From Phycisphaeraceae bacterium (GTDB lineage: Bacteria; Planctomycetota; Phycisphaerae; Phycisphaerales; Phycisphaeraceae), in assembly GCA_020851465.1 (NCBI GenBank), contig JADZCR010000010.1, positions 1-64,000 on the forward strand: a stretch of DNA of 64,000 nucleotides, in the 5' to 3' direction. Position 1 is the first letter of the stretch; each line of letters opens with the position of its first letter. Both the position numbers and the translations under genes were made by a program. The notes beneath the pieces were generated by a model. That model saw only the letters and a program-made list of their open reading frames with translations. It was not told the DNA's origin and did no database searches. Below, one piece after another: positions 55,275 to 63,968 of the stretch.

Positions 55275-56558
55275 ATGAACGTCCTGATTATCGGTAGCGG
55301 CGGGCGCGAGCACGCGCTGGGTTGGAAGCTCAGGCAGTCGAAACGCTGCGGCAAAATCTACTTCGCACCGGGTAACGGCGGCACGGCGGAGGTCGGCGAA
55401 AACGTCTCCCTTTCCGTGGATGTCGTCGATACCAAAACCGTCGATGCCATCGACTATTTCGCTCGACAAAACAAGGTCGAGCTGATCGTCATCGGCCCCG
55501 AAGACCAGCTCGCCGCGGGCCTCGCCGACCGGCTCGCCCGACCCGGCCGCACCATTTTCGGTCCCACCAAAGACGCCGCCCGGATCGAGGCTGATAAGGC
55601 CTATTCCAAACAACTCATGCGCTCCGCGGCCATTCCCACCGCCGAGGCGAGGACTTTCACCGACTTCAGTGCTGCGATGACCTACGTGCAGGCGCGTGAG
55701 ACGCCGGTGGTCGTCAAAGCTGCAGGACTCGCCAAGGGCAAGGGAGTCATCGTCTGCGACGATGCCCAACAGGCCGGTGAAGCCGTGCGGACGATTATGG
55801 ACCAGAAAGCCTTCGGCGACGCGGGGAATACGGTCGTCATCGAAGAACGGCTCGTCGGTCAGGAGGTTTCCGTCCTGGCACTGGTGGACGGTAAAAATAT
55901 TTTCGTGCTCGACCCCGCGCAGGATCACAAGCAGGTCAACGAAGGCGACACCGGGCCGAACACCGGCGGCATGGGTGCCTACTCGCCAACCCCGCTAATC
56001 AGCGACCGACTCATGGCGGACATCGAGCGGCAGATTCTCGTGCCGACGGTTGATGTCCTGCGCCGTGAAGGCATCACCTATCAGGGCGTGCTTTATGCGG
56101 GGCTGATGCTCACCGCAGGCGGGCCTAAGGTCATCGAGTTCAACTGCCGTTTCGGTGATCCCGAAGTGCAGTCGCTGATGATGAGGCTTGAGGGCGATCT
56201 GCTCGACATCCTGCTGGCGACCGCGCAGGGCAGGCTCGATGAAGTGGACCTGAGCTGGAATCGGCGCTGCTGCTGCTGTGTCGTCATGGCCAGCGGCGGA
56301 TATCCGGGAGACTACCGGAAAGGGCTGCCGATCACCGGCATTGAAGACGCTCGGAAAGTCGAAGGCGTCACCGTCTTCCACGCAGGCACCGCCCTTAAGG
56401 ATAAAACGCTGGTGACTGCCGGCGGACGTGTGCTCAACGTCTGCGCCCTGGGCAAGGATTTGAAGGAAGCCCAGCAGCGGGCAAACCAAGCCTGCGCGAA
56501 AATCCATTTTGAGGGAGCGCACTATCGGCGCGATATCGGCTCGCGTGTCATGAAGTAA
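55275..56558 (+). CDS. purD: Phosphoribosylamine-glycine ligase
   Basis: PurD makes glycinamide ribonucleotide, the second step of purine synthesis. The ATG at 55275 gives 427 residues. Motifs are MNVLIIGSGGREHALGWKLR, PGNGGTAEVGENV and the ATP-grasp core VVVKAAGLAKGKGVIVCDDA. GPNTGGMGAYSPTPL and KVIEFNCRFGDPEVQSLMMR follow. Everything needed for catalysis is present. purC lies 1.2 kb downstream with pheS between. The ORF could begin two codons earlier at a TTG, but the ATG matches the family start. Confidence 0.96.
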   Translation: MNVLIIGSGGREHALGWKLRQSKRCGKIYFAPGNGGTAEVGENVSLSVDVVDTKTVDAIDYFARQNKVELIVIGPEDQLAAGLADRLARPGRTIFGPTKDAARIEADKAYSKQLMRSAAIPTAEARTFTDFSAAMTYVQARETPVVVKAAGLAKGKGVIVCDDAQQAGEAVRTIMDQKAFGDAGNTVVIEERLVGQEVSVLALVDGKNIFVLDPAQDHKQVNEGDTGPNTGGMGAYSPTPLISDRLMADIERQILVPTVDVLRREGITYQGVLYAGLMLTAGGPKVIEFNCRFGDPEVQSLMMRLEGDLLDILLATAQGRLDEVDLSWNRRCCCCVVMASGGYPGDYRKGLPITGIEDARKVEGVTVFHAGTALKDKTLVTAGGRVLNVCALGKDLKEAQQRANQACAKIHFEGAHYRRDIGSRVMK

Positions 56559-56668
56559 GCCGTCTGCCCCTCGGCTGCTGCCGACGGACGCTTTGAGAAG
56601 GGGGAAAGGCGGGATTGTCGTGACATCATGTCGCGCGGAGCGTGCGATTACGCTATTCTGTTCCCGCC

Positions 56669-57685
56669 ATGTTTGAATCTCTCGACCAACTTCGCGTCGA
56701 TCTGCAAAAGCAGTTCGATGCCATCAAGAACAGCCGCGACCTGGAGCAGGCTCGCAGCGTGTTTAACCGCGGCGTCAAGGCGGTGATGGAAAAGCTCAAG
56801 GAGATTCCCGCCGACCGCAAGCGGGAGTTCGGGCAGCGCGCCAACGAGCTGCGCACCTGGGGCAGTGAAACACTCGACAAGCTCAAGGCTACGCTGGGGG
56901 CTGCTTCAAGCAAGCCCGCCGCCGGCCCCCTGCTCGACATCACCGAACCGGGGCTGCCGCCGCGTCTGGGCAGGACGCACGTCATCACTCAGACGATTGA
57001 CGAGTTGATCGATGTCTTTGGTCGGATGGGTTTCGATGTCGCCACCGGGCCGGAGGTTGAGGACGAGTTCCACAACTTCAACGCGCTCAACATCCCCGAA
57101 TCGCACCCGGCCCGCGATCCGCTGGACAATTTTTACATCGATAAGCCGGCGATCTTCGGCGGCGCGCCGGAATCGTCAGGCCAGATGCTGCGCTCGCAGA
57201 CGTCCACCATCCAGATCCGGGTCATGGAAAAGACCAGACCACCCGTGCGCGTGGTCGCCATGGGACGTGTTTACCGACCTGATGAGCACGATGCGACCCA
57301 CTACTCCATGTTTCATCAGGTCGAGGGGCTATACGTGGATCGCAAGGCCAGCATGACTGACCTCAAGACCACGCTGCTCCAGTTCGCCCACGCCTACTTC
57401 GGCCCGGAAGCGGAAATCCGGCTGCGGCCGAGCTTCTTCCCCTTCACCGAGCCGTCCGCCGAGATGGATGTGAAGATGAACGTGCGCGGAACGGTCAAAT
57501 GGGTCGAGCTGGGCGGCTGCGGCATGGTCGATCCGCACGTGTTCCAGGCTGTCGGCTACGACCCCGAAGAGTGGACCGGGTTTGCCTTCGGGCTGGGTAT
57601 CGAACGGCTGGCGATGCGGAAATACGGCATCACCGACATCCGCTGGCTCTTTGAGAATGACATCCGGTTCCTGCGGCAGTTCTAA
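56669..57685 (+). CDS. pheS: Phenylalanyl-tRNA synthetase alpha subunit
   Basis: PheS is the catalytic subunit of the alpha2-beta2 enzyme. The 338-residue product has the N-terminal coiled coil (MFESLDQLRVDLQKQFDAIK). The class II core follows with GFDVATGPEVEDEFHNFNAL, DPLDNFYI, MLRSQTSTIQIRVMEKTRPP and RVYRPDEHDATHYSMFHQVE. Motif 3 GFAFGLGIERLAMRKYGITD closes the active site. pheT is not next to it (purC follows), so the beta subunit must be encoded elsewhere. The ATG at 56669 is the natural start. Confidence 0.96.
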   Translation: MFESLDQLRVDLQKQFDAIKNSRDLEQARSVFNRGVKAVMEKLKEIPADRKREFGQRANELRTWGSETLDKLKATLGAASSKPAAGPLLDITEPGLPPRLGRTHVITQTIDELIDVFGRMGFDVATGPEVEDEFHNFNALNIPESHPARDPLDNFYIDKPAIFGGAPESSGQMLRSQTSTIQIRVMEKTRPPVRVVAMGRVYRPDEHDATHYSMFHQVEGLYVDRKASMTDLKTTLLQFAHAYFGPEAEIRLRPSFFPFTEPSAEMDVKMNVRGTVKWVELGGCGMVDPHVFQAVGYDPEEWTGFAFGLGIERLAMRKYGITDIRWLFENDIRFLRQF

Positions 57686-57792
57686 GCGCTGTCGAAAGCC
57701 GCCGTCGCCGCGACGCTCGCCCTCCGCGCAACGGTCGTGAATGTCGATCGGGCTGCGAGGGCAAATCCACGGGAAACCTGTACCTTATCGCC

Positions 57793-58761
57793 ATGGCTCA
57801 AGCCCTGCTTTCGACCAACCTCCCGCTGCCCAACCGCCGTCAGGGCAAGGTGCGCGACGTGTACGACGCCACCACCTCCGACGGCTCACCCGCGCTGGTG
57901 ATCGTCGCAACCGATCGGCTGAGTGCCTTTGATGTCGTCATGCCCAACGGCGTGCCGGGCAAAGGCGTCGTGCTCACGCAGATCAGTCGATTCTGGTTTG
58001 ACATGATCGGCAGCAGGCTCGGCGGCAAACTCCAGCATCACCTCATCAGCACCGACTCGGCTGACATTGCCGGCATCAGCGATGAAGAGCGACGCCGACT
58101 TCGCGGACGCATCATGATCGGACGCAGAACCAAAGTGATACCGATCGAGTGTGTCGTGCGCGGCTACCTGGCAGGCTCCGGCTGGGCGGAATATCGCACC
58201 CGCGGAACCGTCTGCGGACACAAGCTGCCCCCCGGTCTCCGTCAGTGCGACAAACTGCCCGAACCGATCTTCACCCCCGCCACCAAAGAGGCGACCGGCC
58301 ACGACGAAAACATCTCACACGAGCGCTGCTGCGAAATCATCGGCCGCGAGCTGGGAAACACCCTGCGCGATTTCTCGCTGGCGATCTACTCCATGGCACG
58401 CGACTTTGCCGCATCACGCGGAATCATCATCGCGGATACCAAGTTTGAGTTCGGCATCCCGGTGGAGCAGACGTCGGATCGCTCCTCGAATCAACCATCA
58501 TCACACAAGCCGATCCTCATCGACGAAGTCCTCACGCCCGACAGCTCGCGTTTCTGGCCGGCCGACCAGTATCAGCCGGGGCGCGATCAGGTATCCTTCG
58601 ACAAGCAGTTCGTCCGCAATTACCTGCAAGAGCTGGTTGACCAGGGCAAGTGGCATAAGTCGCCGCCCGGCCCGACCCTGCCTGACGACGTCGTGCAGGG
58701 CACGCTGGGCAAATATCTGGATGCCTATCGCATTCTCACGGGTAAAGATCTGACGCTCTGA
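57793..58761 (+). CDS. purC: SAICAR synthetase
   Basis: PurC joins aspartate to CAIR in purine synthesis. With 322 residues it is the longer, yeast/ADE1-like form (short bacterial forms have about 240). Motifs are RRQGKVRDVYD, ATDRLSAFDVVMPNGVPGKG, IECVVRGYLAGSGWAEY and GIIIADTKFEFG. ILIDEVLTPDSSRFWPADQY and SFDKQFVRNYL follow. An extra variable loop with many Ser residues lies at about 226-236. It starts at the ATG 57793 and is on the same strand as purD and pheS. Confidence 0.96.
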   Translation: MAQALLSTNLPLPNRRQGKVRDVYDATTSDGSPALVIVATDRLSAFDVVMPNGVPGKGVVLTQISRFWFDMIGSRLGGKLQHHLISTDSADIAGISDEERRRLRGRIMIGRRTKVIPIECVVRGYLAGSGWAEYRTRGTVCGHKLPPGLRQCDKLPEPIFTPATKEATGHDENISHERCCEIIGRELGNTLRDFSLAIYSMARDFAASRGIIIADTKFEFGIPVEQTSDRSSNQPSSHKPILIDEVLTPDSSRFWPADQYQPGRDQVSFDKQFVRNYLQELVDQGKWHKSPPGPTLPDDVVQGTLGKYLDAYRILTGKDLTL

Positions 58762-58822
58762 TTTTCTCCTGCTCACCTCGCGCAGAGGCAGAGCAGCCGC
58801 CGTACCGCTTATCATTCCGGTA

Positions 58823-59743
58823 ATGCCCGACCCGCAACCCGATCCTCGTGCTGATGTGGTGCGCAAGGTGGCACTCAACGCCCTGCTGGCGGGGATCGCC
58901 ATCATGGTGTTGAAGTTCGGCGTCTATTTCGTCACCAATTCCGCGGCGGTACTCAGCGACGCGCTGGAATCCATCATCAATCTCGCTGCGGCGGCGATGA
59001 TGATGTATTCCATCTACCTCGCCAACCGGCCCGCCGACCGCGAGCACCCCTACGGACACGGCAAGATCGAGTTCATGGCGGTCGGTCTGGAAGGGTGGAT
59101 GATCCTCACCGCGGGGGTCATCATCATCTATCAGGCCATCCGACGACTCATTACCCCTCCTAAATTGGCCTATCTCCAGGTGGGCACCTGGACACTGGGT
59201 GTCATCGGTCTGCTCAGTGCAGCACTGGCGATCTACGTCTGGTTCAATGGCCGCAAGCTTCAGAACGCGACGCTCGTCGCCGACGGCAAACATCTGCTCA
59301 CGGATGCCGCCTCGACGCTTGGCGGAATCCTCGGCCTGATCCTCATCCAATACACCGGCAAGGAGTGGCTCGACCCGCTCGTCGCCCTCATCACCGCAGC
59401 GGTCATCCTTTTTACCAGTTGGCATCTGCTCTGGGTTTCCATCCACGGTCTGATGGATCGCACCGATCCCCAAGACGAAGCTGCGATCAAAGAAATCCTT
59501 GATGACGAGGTCAAAAGCGGCAGCATCCGCGGCTATCACAAAGTGCGCCATCGCCACACCGGTGCTTTTCACTGGGTGGATCTGCATCTCCAGGTGGACG
59601 GCCACCTGAGCGTCCGCGAGGGTCACGAGCTGGCCAGCCGGATCGAGTACCGCATCGAGCAACGCCTCATGCCGGGCAACGCCACCGCCCACCTTGAGCC
59701 GTATGAGCCAGCCGAAAAAGCTGTCGATCCAGCAGCCGGCTGA
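58823..59743 (+). CDS. Cation diffusion facilitator (CDF) transporter
   Basis: The 306-residue protein has six membrane helices and a C-terminal cytoplasmic domain (IRGYHKVRHRHTGAFHWVDL onward). The transport site in helix 2 reads LSDALESIINLAA, in which the usual second aspartate is Asn. Helix 5 has KHLLTDAASTLGG with the conserved His and Asp. Variants with DALES-x2-N form their own CDF subgroup, so metal choice may differ from the zinc/iron proteins such as FieF. The family exchanges divalent metal for protons. No metal-responsive site is visible upstream. Confidence 0.9.
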   Translation: MPDPQPDPRADVVRKVALNALLAGIAIMVLKFGVYFVTNSAAVLSDALESIINLAAAAMMMYSIYLANRPADREHPYGHGKIEFMAVGLEGWMILTAGVIIIYQAIRRLITPPKLAYLQVGTWTLGVIGLLSAALAIYVWFNGRKLQNATLVADGKHLLTDAASTLGGILGLILIQYTGKEWLDPLVALITAAVILFTSWHLLWVSIHGLMDRTDPQDEAAIKEILDDEVKSGSIRGYHKVRHRHTGAFHWVDLHLQVDGHLSVREGHELASRIEYRIEQRLMPGNATAHLEPYEPAEKAVDPAAG

Positions 59744-59903
59744 TTCGCCGGTTGACAAATTTATCTTGCGTTTTTTACGCTCAGCGCAGAGACATGATCT
59801 GTTGCGCGCCGTCGCTCAAGGCTTCCTTCGTGAAAGCTCCTGCCGCCTCGACGCACCAACCGTCGAAATGCTGCTCAAATCTTACTTATGTCGGCCCGCA
59901 GGT

Positions 59904-60659
59904 TCAGGCAGTCTTACGTCGCATCAGCACCATACCGCCCAGCAGGAGCAGACCCGCCGACGCCGGCTCAGGGATCAGCTCATAGGTCACGTCCAGATAA
60001 GTAGTGGGAGAAGAGGGGTTCTCTTTGGTGCGAAATTGTGTGAAACCAGATGTACCGGGCGTTTCCAGCACCCATCCAAAGTTCGCCGACGGGTTCGCAT
60101 ACCAGTAGCTCACGTCGCTGAGGACATTCAGCGCGGGGTCGGACAAACTGCCATTGAAAGATACCGACGCTGCGGCGACGCGGTCGTTGCCGTCGCTGGC
60201 GGCTCCGGGCGTCGTCCAGGTGTTGCTGCCGCTCTTGTCCCGGCTGAGGTAGGTCGCGCCCGATGTGCCGTACGGGGACTGGTTATACAAACCGTTGCCC
60301 TCAACCCAGGAAACCAGCAGACGGTGCAGCTCAAGGGTCGGCGAATTGGAGTTGCCGATGGGTTTCATGTGAAGCGTCGCCGAGGTGATCGTCATATTTG
60401 CGGGGATGGACGAGAGGTCAAACCGCAACAGCCCCTTAAAAGGCTTGTTGTATCCCGCATACCCGATATACATATCGACCTGGGCTCCCGTGTTGTTGTT
60501 GCTGGCGGTATTAGAATTGTAGATGTTGCTGCTGCTGGTCATAATCTCAGCGTCAGCCGTGACGGGGATGATTGCCGCCCGCACCGCCGCCGGAAATAGA
60601 ACCGCCGCCATTGCCGCCGTGATCAGCGACATCCGACCGTAGGTATAACCGATCCGCAT
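59904..60659 (-). CDS. PEP-CTERM protein with DNRLRE domain
   Basis: The 251-residue protein has a signal peptide (about 1-28) and a DNRLRE domain: VTADAEIMTSSSNIYNSNTA, MYIGYAGYNKPFKGLLRFDL and SSIPANMTITSATLHMK. The C terminus is IPEPASAGLLLLGGMVLMRRK, a clear PEP-CTERM sorting signal. Such proteins are exported and processed by exosortase. The ATG has GGAGGG seven bases upstream. A promoter and a palindrome lie just upstream (see those entries). A substrate-binding or matrix role is plausible for a DNRLRE protein. Confidence 0.9.
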   Translation of the reverse strand: MRIGYTYGRMSLITAAMAAVLFPAAVRAAIIPVTADAEIMTSSSNIYNSNTASNNNTGAQVDMYIGYAGYNKPFKGLLRFDLSSIPANMTITSATLHMKPIGNSNSPTLELHRLLVSWVEGNGLYNQSPYGTSGATYLSRDKSGSNTWTTPGAASDGNDRVAAASVSFNGSLSDPALNVLSDVSYWYANPSANFGWVLETPGTSGFTQFRTKENPSSPTTYLDVTYELIPEPASAGLLLLGGMVLMRRKTA

Positions 60660-60693
60660 ATCTCAACCCTCCTCATTTATTGAAATAGCGACC

Positions 60694-60705
60694 CGAAAGC
60701 TTTCG
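60694..60705. promoter_or_regulatory. Perfect palindrome CGAAAGCTTTCG downstream of a promoter
   Basis: This 12-bp perfect palindrome lies about 8-18 bases after the predicted start point of the DNRLRE gene and well before its ribosome-binding site. It resembles the symmetric GAAA-N2-TTTC cores of LacI-family operators, so a sugar-responsive repressor is a candidate. Confidence 0.5.
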
Positions 60706-60718
60706 CGTAGTGAACTAG

Positions 60719-60746
60719 AACATACCGCGCCGATCCTCGGCGTCAA
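60719..60746 (-). promoter_or_regulatory. Predicted promoter of the DNRLRE/PEP-CTERM gene
   Basis: Read on the minus strand, TTGACG (60746-60741), a 16-base gap and TATGTT (60724-60719) form a reasonable sigma-70 promoter. Transcription would begin near 60712, giving a leader of about 50 bases. Confidence 0.5.
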
Positions 60747-61090
60747 GCTAATTCCAAGGCATATTTGTGTTTTTTTGCCCCCGCCGCCGTCACCTATCCT
60801 CAAAAAACCCTACATGCGGTTCCGCGAGGGAAGGCTCAGTCGGGCAACGATACCGCCCAGCGACTCGGCCAGCCCGTGAACTCGGCGGCGGCGTGGCGCA
60901 ACTCGTGGAGAGAATCACCCTCACGGAAACATCATGAACCAGAACTCACCATCCGCCTGCTATCCGCTCCAGATCAGACAAATGAGAACCATGTGATCGA
61001 AGCTGCGGAACGACCTCTGCATGAGGTGCGTATCTTTTGTCACCTGCCCGTGGACCTGCTACGATTACGGGTTCGTCGGATGCCGCACGA
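60747..61090 (+). other. Stretch without a supported gene before tRNA-Pro
   Basis: A 111-codon open frame crosses this stretch, but its translation shows no family pattern and no ribosome-binding site. I see no hairpin or repeat of note. It probably contains the tRNA promoter. Confidence 0.4.
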
Positions 61091-61164
<74 letters not shown>

Positions 61165-61180
61165 TTTAGCTGGACTGAAG

Positions 61181-61216
61181 GCCGTTCCGTTAGCTCTCGG
61201 AACGGCTTTTTCTTTT
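61181..61216 (+). terminator. Rho-independent terminator after tRNA-Pro
   Basis: GCCGTTCCG and CGGAACGGC form a perfect 9-bp stem with an 8-base loop, followed by TTTTTCTTTT. It ends the tRNA transcript 17 bases after the mature end. Confidence 0.9.
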
Positions 61217-61382
61217 CCAGATAAAGACCCGCGATATGCAGCAACCATTTCAACCGCACCCGCGGCCCAATCACCCGCTGATCTCTGCTTCCTTCCTCTC
61301 CGCTTCCTTGCAGCTCTGCATGCACGAGCAGGTTGAAGTAACCTGACGCACCACAGGAACATCGCATCGCCGGAGCACTGAC

Positions 61383-61802
61383 GTGAGAGATAAGTACGGC
61401 ACTCAAGTCGGCAGGATCAACAGTCATTCAAAACCCCTCGATGCTGAGTACGCCCGTCTTCATCGCGTCCTTCAGATCATCCAGCTGATTCAGCAGCAGG
61501 ATGGCTGGAACGCCAAATCTCTGGCCCGCGCCTGCGGCGTTACCGAGCGAACCATCTACCGTGACCTGATCTTGCTGCAAGGCGCCAACATCCCGTTCTT
61601 CTTCGATGAGGAGCGACGTTGCTACCGCATCAGGCAGGACTTCTTCATGCCGCCAATCGACCTGGCACTGGACGAGGTACTGGCTTTGGTGGCGCTGGGT
61701 GAGGAGATCGGCAAAAAGGAACAGATCCCCTTCACGATGGCCGCGGCGCCGGGGGGAAACTCATCCGCCGGCGCGAGTGCCGGCATTGCGGGCGGCGCAT
61801 GA
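61383..61802 (+). CDS. Truncated YafY-like transcriptional regulator (WYL domain missing)
   Basis: The 139-residue protein starts at GTG 61383 and has a DeoR/YafY-type winged HTH: RLHRVLQIIQLIQQQDGWNA, then KSLARACGVTERTIYRDLIL and NIPFFFDEERRCYRIRQDFF. The start of the linker follows (MPPIDLALDEVLALVALGEE). Complete relatives go on with a WYL ligand-binding domain and reach about 320 residues. Here the protein ends after a Gly/Ala/Ser-rich run. Because the truncation is followed directly by a convergent accessory gene, the loss is probably due to rearrangement. It could still bind DNA. Confidence 0.75.
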   Translation: MRDKYGTQVGRINSHSKPLDAEYARLHRVLQIIQLIQQQDGWNAKSLARACGVTERTIYRDLILLQGANIPFFFDEERRCYRIRQDFFMPPIDLALDEVLALVALGEEIGKKEQIPFTMAAAPGGNSSAGASAGIAGGA

Positions 61803-61847
61803 CGACGTGGGAACAGAGGATTGGCTTGGAGGCCGCGCCACACTGAC

Positions 61848-62795
61848 CTAAAGGCCATACTTGAGTTGGATTTCGTCCGCTAACCACGTGAGGCGTGCAT
61901 GGTTCCGCAGGACCGACAACAGCGACTGCCAGGTCATTCGTTGCAGCCGATGGGGATCGCGCAATGCGTGCTTGACCGTGGTATAAGCGACCTCCCCACG
62001 GCCATGCGGGCAGAAGGCGGGATTTCGCTTGTCGTACAGGAGCACAGCGTAACCGCGCATGATCTCCCCTTGGTCGCTGAGGGAAGCGGCCAGGACATTG
62101 CGGACCAGTTGGTAGGTGTCAAACAGAGGGCACCGGAGATGGTCGGCGTCGGCCGACCACTGGAACAACGCGGGGACAAACTCCCAATACCGCACGCCGA
62201 TGGCGGTCAGGGAGCATCGCTCAGTGCGAGCACACTGAAAGGAATAGCTGCCGTTGCAGCGTTCCGGGTCGTCTGCCTTGAGACGGGGACGAGAGCAACG
62301 TCCCACATCCGTTTCTGTGAACTTGCATTCAACGGCGACGCGGGGAATCGCCTCGACGAACACGTCAACCGAAGTCTGTCGCGGCTCCCGCAACACCTCA
62401 ATCTTGCGCTCCAAAGAGATGGCCGTCCCTTGCGGGTCCAAAGCCTCAAACGGCCGGAGCCCTTCCTCGGTCATGACGGGGTTGAGAAGATGGCAGAGTC
62501 GCATCGCCTTAAGGTTACCGAAGAGCGACTGTGCGAGGGCCTGAGAACTCTTCATGCTGCGAAACCATCGGTGTCGTTCCTGCCGCGGGAGGAACGAACG
62601 CACCGCATCGGCCTCGGAGGCGTTGAGGGAAGGATCAACGAGCACGTTACGGACGGCTGCCGGCTTCACGAACACAGGCGGCCGGCCATCCTCACGCGCC
62701 TGCCTGTCGAAGAGCGCCGGGTCCGAGCCGAACCTGCTCTGGCGATATTGCCAGAATCGATCAACAACTTGGGTGATGTACGAGGGCGTCTGCAT
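61848..62795 (-). CDS. Lone PD-(D/E)XK nuclease, PGN_0703-like
   Basis: The 315-residue protein has a PD-(D/E)XK signature: D144 in SVDVFVEAI and E156-C-K158 in RVAVECKFTETD. Cysteines follow at about 167, 180, 188, 194 and 222, then RYWEFVPALFQW and a YQLVRNVLAASLSDQG block. The order resembles the PGN_0703 family of putative restriction endonucleases. No methyltransferase is nearby, so it may be a solitary defence nuclease or a leftover of a mobile element. It lies 0.7 kb after tRNA-Pro and is convergent with the truncated regulator. Confidence 0.7.
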   Translation of the reverse strand: MQTPSYITQVVDRFWQYRQSRFGSDPALFDRQAREDGRPPVFVKPAAVRNVLVDPSLNASEADAVRSFLPRQERHRWFRSMKSSQALAQSLFGNLKAMRLCHLLNPVMTEEGLRPFEALDPQGTAISLERKIEVLREPRQTSVDVFVEAIPRVAVECKFTETDVGRCSRPRLKADDPERCNGSYSFQCARTERCSLTAIGVRYWEFVPALFQWSADADHLRCPLFDTYQLVRNVLAASLSDQGEIMRGYAVLLYDKRNPAFCPHGRGEVAYTTVKHALRDPHRLQRMTWQSLLSVLRNHARLTWLADEIQLKYGL

Positions 62796-62924
62796 TCAGG
62801 ACTTCGATTGTAATCGAAGCGAAATGCTGTCCGCTATGCCGGCGTATGTCTACCGGCGTAACAACCTGCGTCTCCTGACAACTTTCCCCTTCCGACGGCC
62901 GGCACCTCCGTCGATCACGCGACG

Positions 62925-63047
62925 GTGGTAACGAAGCAGACACAACATTCCGACGCCCTGGTTGACCAGCATATGGCGCGGGCACGCGAACTGGCCGACC
63001 AGGTGCGCGATCTGGCGAGGAAGACTGCCGAGCAATACAGCGGCTGA
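62925..63047 (+). CDS. Short helical ORF, probable gene remnant
   Basis: From a GTG at 62925 the frame encodes 40 residues, mainly one amphipathic helix (DALVDQHMARARELADQVRD, then LARKTAEQYSG). The frame is open upstream to a stop at 62859-62861 without another start. Amino-acid use looks like real coding sequence, but no family is recognised and no ribosome-binding site is seen. It may be the end of a lost gene. Confidence 0.35.
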   Translation: MVTKQTQHSDALVDQHMARARELADQVRDLARKTAEQYSG

Positions 63048-63222
63048 CCGAGAAAAGTGAGGGGCGCAAGGATAGCATAGTCACGCTGGCGGGCGGATGA
63101 ACCGCGCCTCGCTTCCGGCAGCGTCAACGCGAGACGGGCCAGACCACGCCCCGCCTTGGCGAACGTGTTCTTTGCCCTCTTCGGCATTATTCATGAAACT
63201 GACGACAGCACGAGGTGACCAC

Positions 63223-63558
63223 ATGGCAATGGGCATCACATACGTCTGCGGAGGGTGCAAGCACGCCATTATCGCTTGGGATGACGGCAACCCCTATTAC
63301 ATTGATAAGTCCGGGGCTAAACAGTACGCCTACCACCCGGACCATGATAATCTGGCTCGGTGCATCGGAAATGACTCGGAGCACGTTTGCCTGGCCTGTG
63401 GCAAGGAGTTCATGGTCGATTCCCGATCACCCGTGGAGAAATGTCCAAAGTGCAAGTCGCCTGACATTGTTGACGTGTGCGACCTGGGAGGCCGCCGTTG
63501 CCCATACTGTCGGGCAGGCGTGTTCGCTGCCGATCCGAGCTCGTTCTGCATCTCGTAG
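63223..63558 (+). CDS. Small multi-zinc-ribbon protein
   Basis: The 111-residue protein starts at the ATG at 63223, preceded by GAGGTGA. It carries CxxC knuckles at 9-12 (CGGC), 56-59 (CLAC), 74-77 (CPKC) and 93-96 (CPYC), plus single cysteines at 47, 86 and 109. This indicates two or more zinc ribbons. The N-terminal half has Asp, Tyr and His residues. No family is recognised. It lies in the accessory stretch downstream of tRNA-Pro and next to a decayed phosphorylase fragment. Confidence 0.75.
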   Translation: MAMGITYVCGGCKHAIIAWDDGNPYYIDKSGAKQYAYHPDHDNLARCIGNDSEHVCLACGKEFMVDSRSPVEKCPKCKSPDIVDVCDLGGRRCPYCRAGVFAADPSSFCIS

Positions 63559-63699
63559 CAACACCCGAATCACCACACGCTTGATGAGCTGCGTGCCCAG
63601 TGCCGAACGTGTCGTCGGCACCAGCATGACCGCAGGCGTCGCACGATGGCTTGCTGCACTGGTCTTACACCTGTAGCCTGTGCCGACAGCGTCCGCACA

Positions 63700-63968
63700 T
63701 GGGGGCGAGTTGGACCATAGACGCGCCCTACCGCGAAACCCGCGAAGAAATCCAGCAGCACCAGGGTGATGGTGTAATGACTGTTGAGATGGAGGCTTCA
63801 GCCCTGTTTGCGGTAGGCACGTATCGGAAGGCAGAGATCGCTGCCGCTTTCACAGTCAGCGACTACGTTGCCGCTGATCCGTGGCAGCCACATTTTGATA
63901 CCGATGCGACCAGTCGAGGGCTCCAAACTTTGCTCGATAATGCCATCACCGTCCTCAACGAAGCCTAA
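63700..63968 (+). pseudogene. C-terminal remnant of a nucleoside phosphorylase
   Basis: About 90 codons match the end of PNP/uridine-phosphorylase family proteins: WTIDAPYRETREEIQQHQGD, then GVMTVEMEASALFAVGTYR and FTVSDYVA. The TVEMEASALF segment is the family signature. The first two thirds of the gene are missing. The frame upstream of about 63700 reads unrelated sequence and no start with a ribosome-binding site exists. The remnant stops at a regular TAA. Confidence 0.7.

Noticed and set aside
53753..55297. A 514-codon plus-strand frame opposite the DUF4838 gene
   Set aside because: Its translation is Arg/His-rich with no motif, whereas the minus-strand frame has a signal peptide and clear domains.
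59694..60599. A plus-strand frame starting inside the CDF gene and running opposite the DNRLRE gene
   Set aside because: Its first 70 codons look faintly coding-like, but most of it is antisense to a PEP-CTERM gene with a strong ribosome-binding site and promoter. A short remnant between 59744 and 59900 cannot be excluded.
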